Position numbers and translations under genes: made by a program
Part shown: one piece after another, positions 60,945 to 64,000 of the stretch
Layout: the number at the start of each line of letters is the position of its first letter
How positions within the stretch are numbered: position 1 is the stretch's first letter
Notes under the pieces: generated by a model
Told to the model about the DNA's origin: nothing
What the model saw: only the letters and a program-made list of their open reading frames with translations
Databases searched by the model: none
Assembly (NCBI GenBank): GCA_038501195.1
Contig: JBBPUQ010000004.1
Location: forward strand, 2,046,001 to 2,110,000
Length of the DNA: 64,000 bases
Source of the DNA: Nemania diffusa
Lineage: Eukaryota > Ascomycota > Sordariomycetes > Xylariales > Xylariaceae
Direction of reading: 5' to 3'

Positions 60945-63900
60945 GGCGGCTCTTTCGTCTGAATATGTGTAACTCTTTTTCGTGGTATTCGGTTTCGAGC
61001 GTAGGCAAAATGAGAGCGCAGGCGTATCGCAGGTTGTCGCAGGTATCGAAGGGATGACAATGGCGATGACGACAGGGGCTGAACAGATGCGATTTTTGGG
61101 GGTCGAGATAGGAGGGCGAAATGATCAGGTTTGGTGATCGTAGGACATGCGCTCGACTAGATAGATAGTTGCTATTTGTTTTTGTAGGATTGGTTGATCG
61201 GAATAAAGGAGACGGGGAAGGAGGCGCGAAAATCGTGTGCCAGCGTTGGATCGAGAGATTGGCGGCCGAGGTCAGCAATCAGAAATTAGCATCGGATTGG
61301 ACTGGTATCTTAGGTAGATAGATAGTCTGTCTACCTATGTGCCCTATCTCCAGGTATCGAGATCACTGATGGCGCCTTACAGGCTTCTTTGCTATTAGTC
61401 GTCGGCTTGGTGGGCGCTTGTTTAGGTGCTTAGATATACATTAGGTAGCGGGTGCTCTTTGTCTATGTAGCTCTATATAGATGAACTCCTCAAACCATAG
61501 TAGATAGAAGGGTTGTCGATGAAATCTTACTGTCAATATTCAATACCTTAATTAGGTACCTATTTTATCTAACTACAAAGCCCACGCGTATCGTATGCGT
61601 AAGTATAAAATGTTACCTAACCTACAGTACAGGCTACAGCCCGGTACCCTAAGTAGGCACTGTAAAGAGGTAACAATCAACCATAGATAAGATTAAGGTT
61701 TAGAGAGGGTGCATACGATAAGCATGCTCCACTAGGCACCTAATGTAGGTATTTAGATGCCCTAGATAGGACCTACATACATAGGACCTACCTAACCTCT
61801 GGAAGTATTCTATTTTGTGCCTTAGGTATTCTCTGTACCTACCTGTTTTGTAAATAACTTATTATGCCTCAGGGTAAGGGGATAAAATTCTGTCTTGATC
61901 CACTATGACGGGATCGAGCTGGGATGTGGCTTGGCAACGCGTTTTTTATAGAGTCTATCTACGGATACCTACATGAGTACCTACAGAATAGCTATATACA
62001 GAGTAGAATTTGTCGATCTCTATCCGCCGTGTTTCGTCTCTCCTTACTACTTACTTAATTTAACTCTTGTTTTTGCCTTTTCTTGTTTGAGATTTCCTCT
62101 GATTTCTTTTTTCTCATTACTTGTCTCTGAGCTCCTTACATAGCGGCCCACGAAGGTAAGTAGGCTCTAACAAATGCTTATTTTTATATAGACATTAAAC
62201 ATTAAACACGAGGGCAATCACACGACAGTACAGTAGGCTCTTCAACTAATATTCTTAATAGTAAATTAATAGTAACAAATAAGTATACTGACTGACTGCA
62301 CATTGTATTTGCCACCAAGCTGTATTCTAATACCTCTGCATAACGAGGTCCGAGTCCCGCCTACACATACCGCTCATCGTCCCTCGATGACAAGTCACGA
62401 GGACGAGAACGATGTTAGGTACGTATGCACGCACGAAGCATATGCATACAGCCAACAGGTATCCGAGTCAACAGCATATTTGGTCCGCCGCCTGGCATCA
62501 CTCAAAAACAAATAGGCATAGTGTTAGCAGAGGGTAGTGCGCCTGTAAGTACGCACACTTGGTATACCTATGTCGACTGCATCGCACTATTCTATGCTTA
62601 TGCAACGCCATCGCGGCCGGCACGGAGCCGACCCTGGCAACGCCGTGAGCTAACCACGAAGGTGCTTACGCGAGTCAAACTAAGCAAATCAGATCGTATG
62701 ACAGAGTTAGTACTATTTAGCAATTCTAGTGTCCTGCGTATGAATCACGAATCGATCGCTTGTGCCCTACTAGAAGGACAACAGCCGCCGGCAACTACCT
62801 GCTTCATAGTAACTACGCATAAGATGACCTATCACGGCCGACAGGTAGTATACGCTAGGTATCCTGGGTGGTCGTGTGGATAGTGTACAGTGGTACTGTA
62901 TACAGTATTTAGCTGTTAGTCGCGATATTTCATACGTATACCTAGACTATACAATATAGACGTGGGGGATCACCCGCTTACAAGTCTCGCTCTACATAGT
63001 ATGCACCTCAAATAGTTCGATCTGCGCTATGTCTGTACCTAGATTAGATAGGTTGCACATCGCATCTGGTTGGGGCTCTAAACCTGAGCAAGGGTCGGAT
63101 TTTGCCCGAGAAGCGAATTGACTGTATTAAGGTAGACTACCCCGATAGATCTCGGATGAGAAATTTGAAGGGCAAACAAAGCAGATCAATTATGAATCGA
63201 GATCTGATATCGGATACGAATCTAGGCCCCTACATACCTAAGTATAGTATAGTACCTAATATAGCAGTAGCTCTTACTAGGACCTGAATCGACTATACCT
63301 GTTCGTATACCTACCTAGTCGTATCCATCTGACTTACATGACTACCTGCCCGTTGAGTCAAACATGTATAGTAAAGACTATACAACGTATACTGCGTGCA
63401 ATACTGCGCGTAAGTACATGTGTATATGGCATTACGTTGGTGTTAGGCGCTTAATAGTAGGTAGGTACATATAACCCATGTTAGAGTGTTAATGGAATAT
63501 GGCAATGTAGAATGTGGAAATAGGAAGGTATCGAGGAAGGATCTTTACTGTCCCTACTGTACCTTGGGGTCACATGCCGGCCTGCGGCGTGTTACCTACG
63601 TTAAGTACCTAACATAAAAAAATATTCTTTTTAAATAAAAATAATAAAAAGTTGGAATAATCAGGTAGGACAACAAACAGCGAGCAAGAATAGCGCGCTC
63701 ACACACAAGCCGTGCCTATGGCTATCTACCTACACTAAGGATACCCGTCGCCCCTCATTGAACCGAAACTACGTTGTACACTACCCGCCGAACCAGCCCA
63801 GCTGCTTTCAATTTCTTCTTTTTCTTCGAGCACCAAGATATTTCAACCCCCCTTCCCCCTTCGTACACCACGCCACGCAAATCTCATATTCATATCTATA

Positions 63901-64000
63901 TTCATATTCATATTGCGATCTTCTTCTCCTTATTTTTCTGCCATTGTCGAGCCAATATCGAGATCTGGTCTCTTGCAAACACTTTGCTTTTCCCTTCGGA
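60945..64000. other. Intergenic gap to window end
   Basis: About 3 kb without a supportable gene. The left end is the PI synthase promoter. TAGGTA-type words cluster at 61550-61850. A pyrimidine-rich stretch at about 62020-62150 ends in a strong donor-like GAAG|GTAAGTAGG at 62154, but no matching coding exon follows. Overlapping frames at 62303-62883 have no known domain. An inverted TACAGT-GGT-ACTGTA word lies at 62886-62900. The final 200 bases are pyrimidine-rich. Confidence 0.5.
63790..64000 (+). promoter_or_regulatory. Pyrimidine-rich probable leader of a gene beyond the window
   Basis: The last 200 bases switch to CT-rich sequence on the plus strand, like the leaders of other genes here. 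No start codon with a convincing open frame is reached before the end. Confidence 0.4.

Noticed and set aside
62303..62883. Overlapping 70- and 152-codon frames
   Set aside because: No domain, repeated TAGGTA-type words inside, and no splice or promoter support.

Overview
The window is nuclear DNA of a filamentous ascomycete (Pezizomycotina). The evidence is: short introns of about 50-90 bases with GT..AG ends and CTAAC-type branch sites; pyrimidine-rich leaders; isolated TATA boxes; long intergenic gaps; and typical filamentous-fungal families (DUF3632, Clr5-like/ankyrin, fungal rhodopsin-like membrane protein, GPI-type S10 carboxypeptidase, type B carboxylesterase, the giant DUF6606/DUF3638/DUF3645 protein). 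A Sordariomycete, perhaps of xylarialean type, is my best guess, but the order is not proven. No bacterial features, tRNA, rRNA or CRISPR were seen.

Layout. 0.7-4.0 kb: two convergent housekeeping genes, RVB2/Reptin (+, 3 exons) and GAPDH (-, 2 exons). 4.0-7.9 kb: the GAPDH leader and promoter, then a gene-poor gap. 7.96-8.63 kb: mitochondrial frataxin (+, 2 exons). 8.6-15.9 kb: a long gap whose only recognisable gene is a wrecked second half of a PDR-type ABC transporter at about 13.2-14.3 kb. 15.96-23.1 kb: a Clr5-like/ankyrin protein (+), a DUF3632 protein (-), a small six-cysteine tail-hydrophobic protein (-) and a secreted carboxylesterase (+). 23.1-25.8 kb: AT-rich gap. 25.8-35.4 kb: one gene of about 3,124 codons (DUF6606, DUF3645 and DUF3638 type) with helicase/SecA-like motifs; its first intron has a GC-AG boundary and splits the P-loop. 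35.9-38.2 kb: a GPI-type serine carboxypeptidase (-, 4 exons). 39.7-42.3 kb: a low-complexity protein with three RRFxPxxIExT boxes and a LisH-like segment (-). 42.3-45.5 kb: gap. 45.5-51.0 kb: a GNAT acetyltransferase (-), a seven-helix rhodopsin-like membrane protein (+, 5 exons) and an APC-superfamily permease (+, 4 exons including a 24-base micro-exon). 51.0-54.3 kb: gap rich in TAGGTA words. 54.3-58.0 kb: a 1,230-residue disordered protein (+). 59.9-60.9 kb: phosphatidylinositol synthase (-, 3 exons). 60.9-64.0 kb: gap ending in a pyrimidine-rich stretch that looks like the leader of a gene beyond the window.

The genes do not form an obvious pathway or biosynthetic cluster. Core genes (RVB2, GAPDH, frataxin, PI synthase) are mixed with accessory ones (esterase, DUF3632, ankyrin, permease, rhodopsin-like). 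The most distinctive non-genic signal is the dispersal of TAGGTA/TACCTA words, often joined as TACCTAGGTA or GGTACC palindromes, and of TACAGTA/TACTGTA inverted words, in nearly every intergenic stretch and hardly at all in exons. The most interesting protein is the giant DUF3638 family member, which reads as a SecA-like superfamily 2 ATPase. All splice structures were deduced by eye from frame, splice consensus and family conservation.
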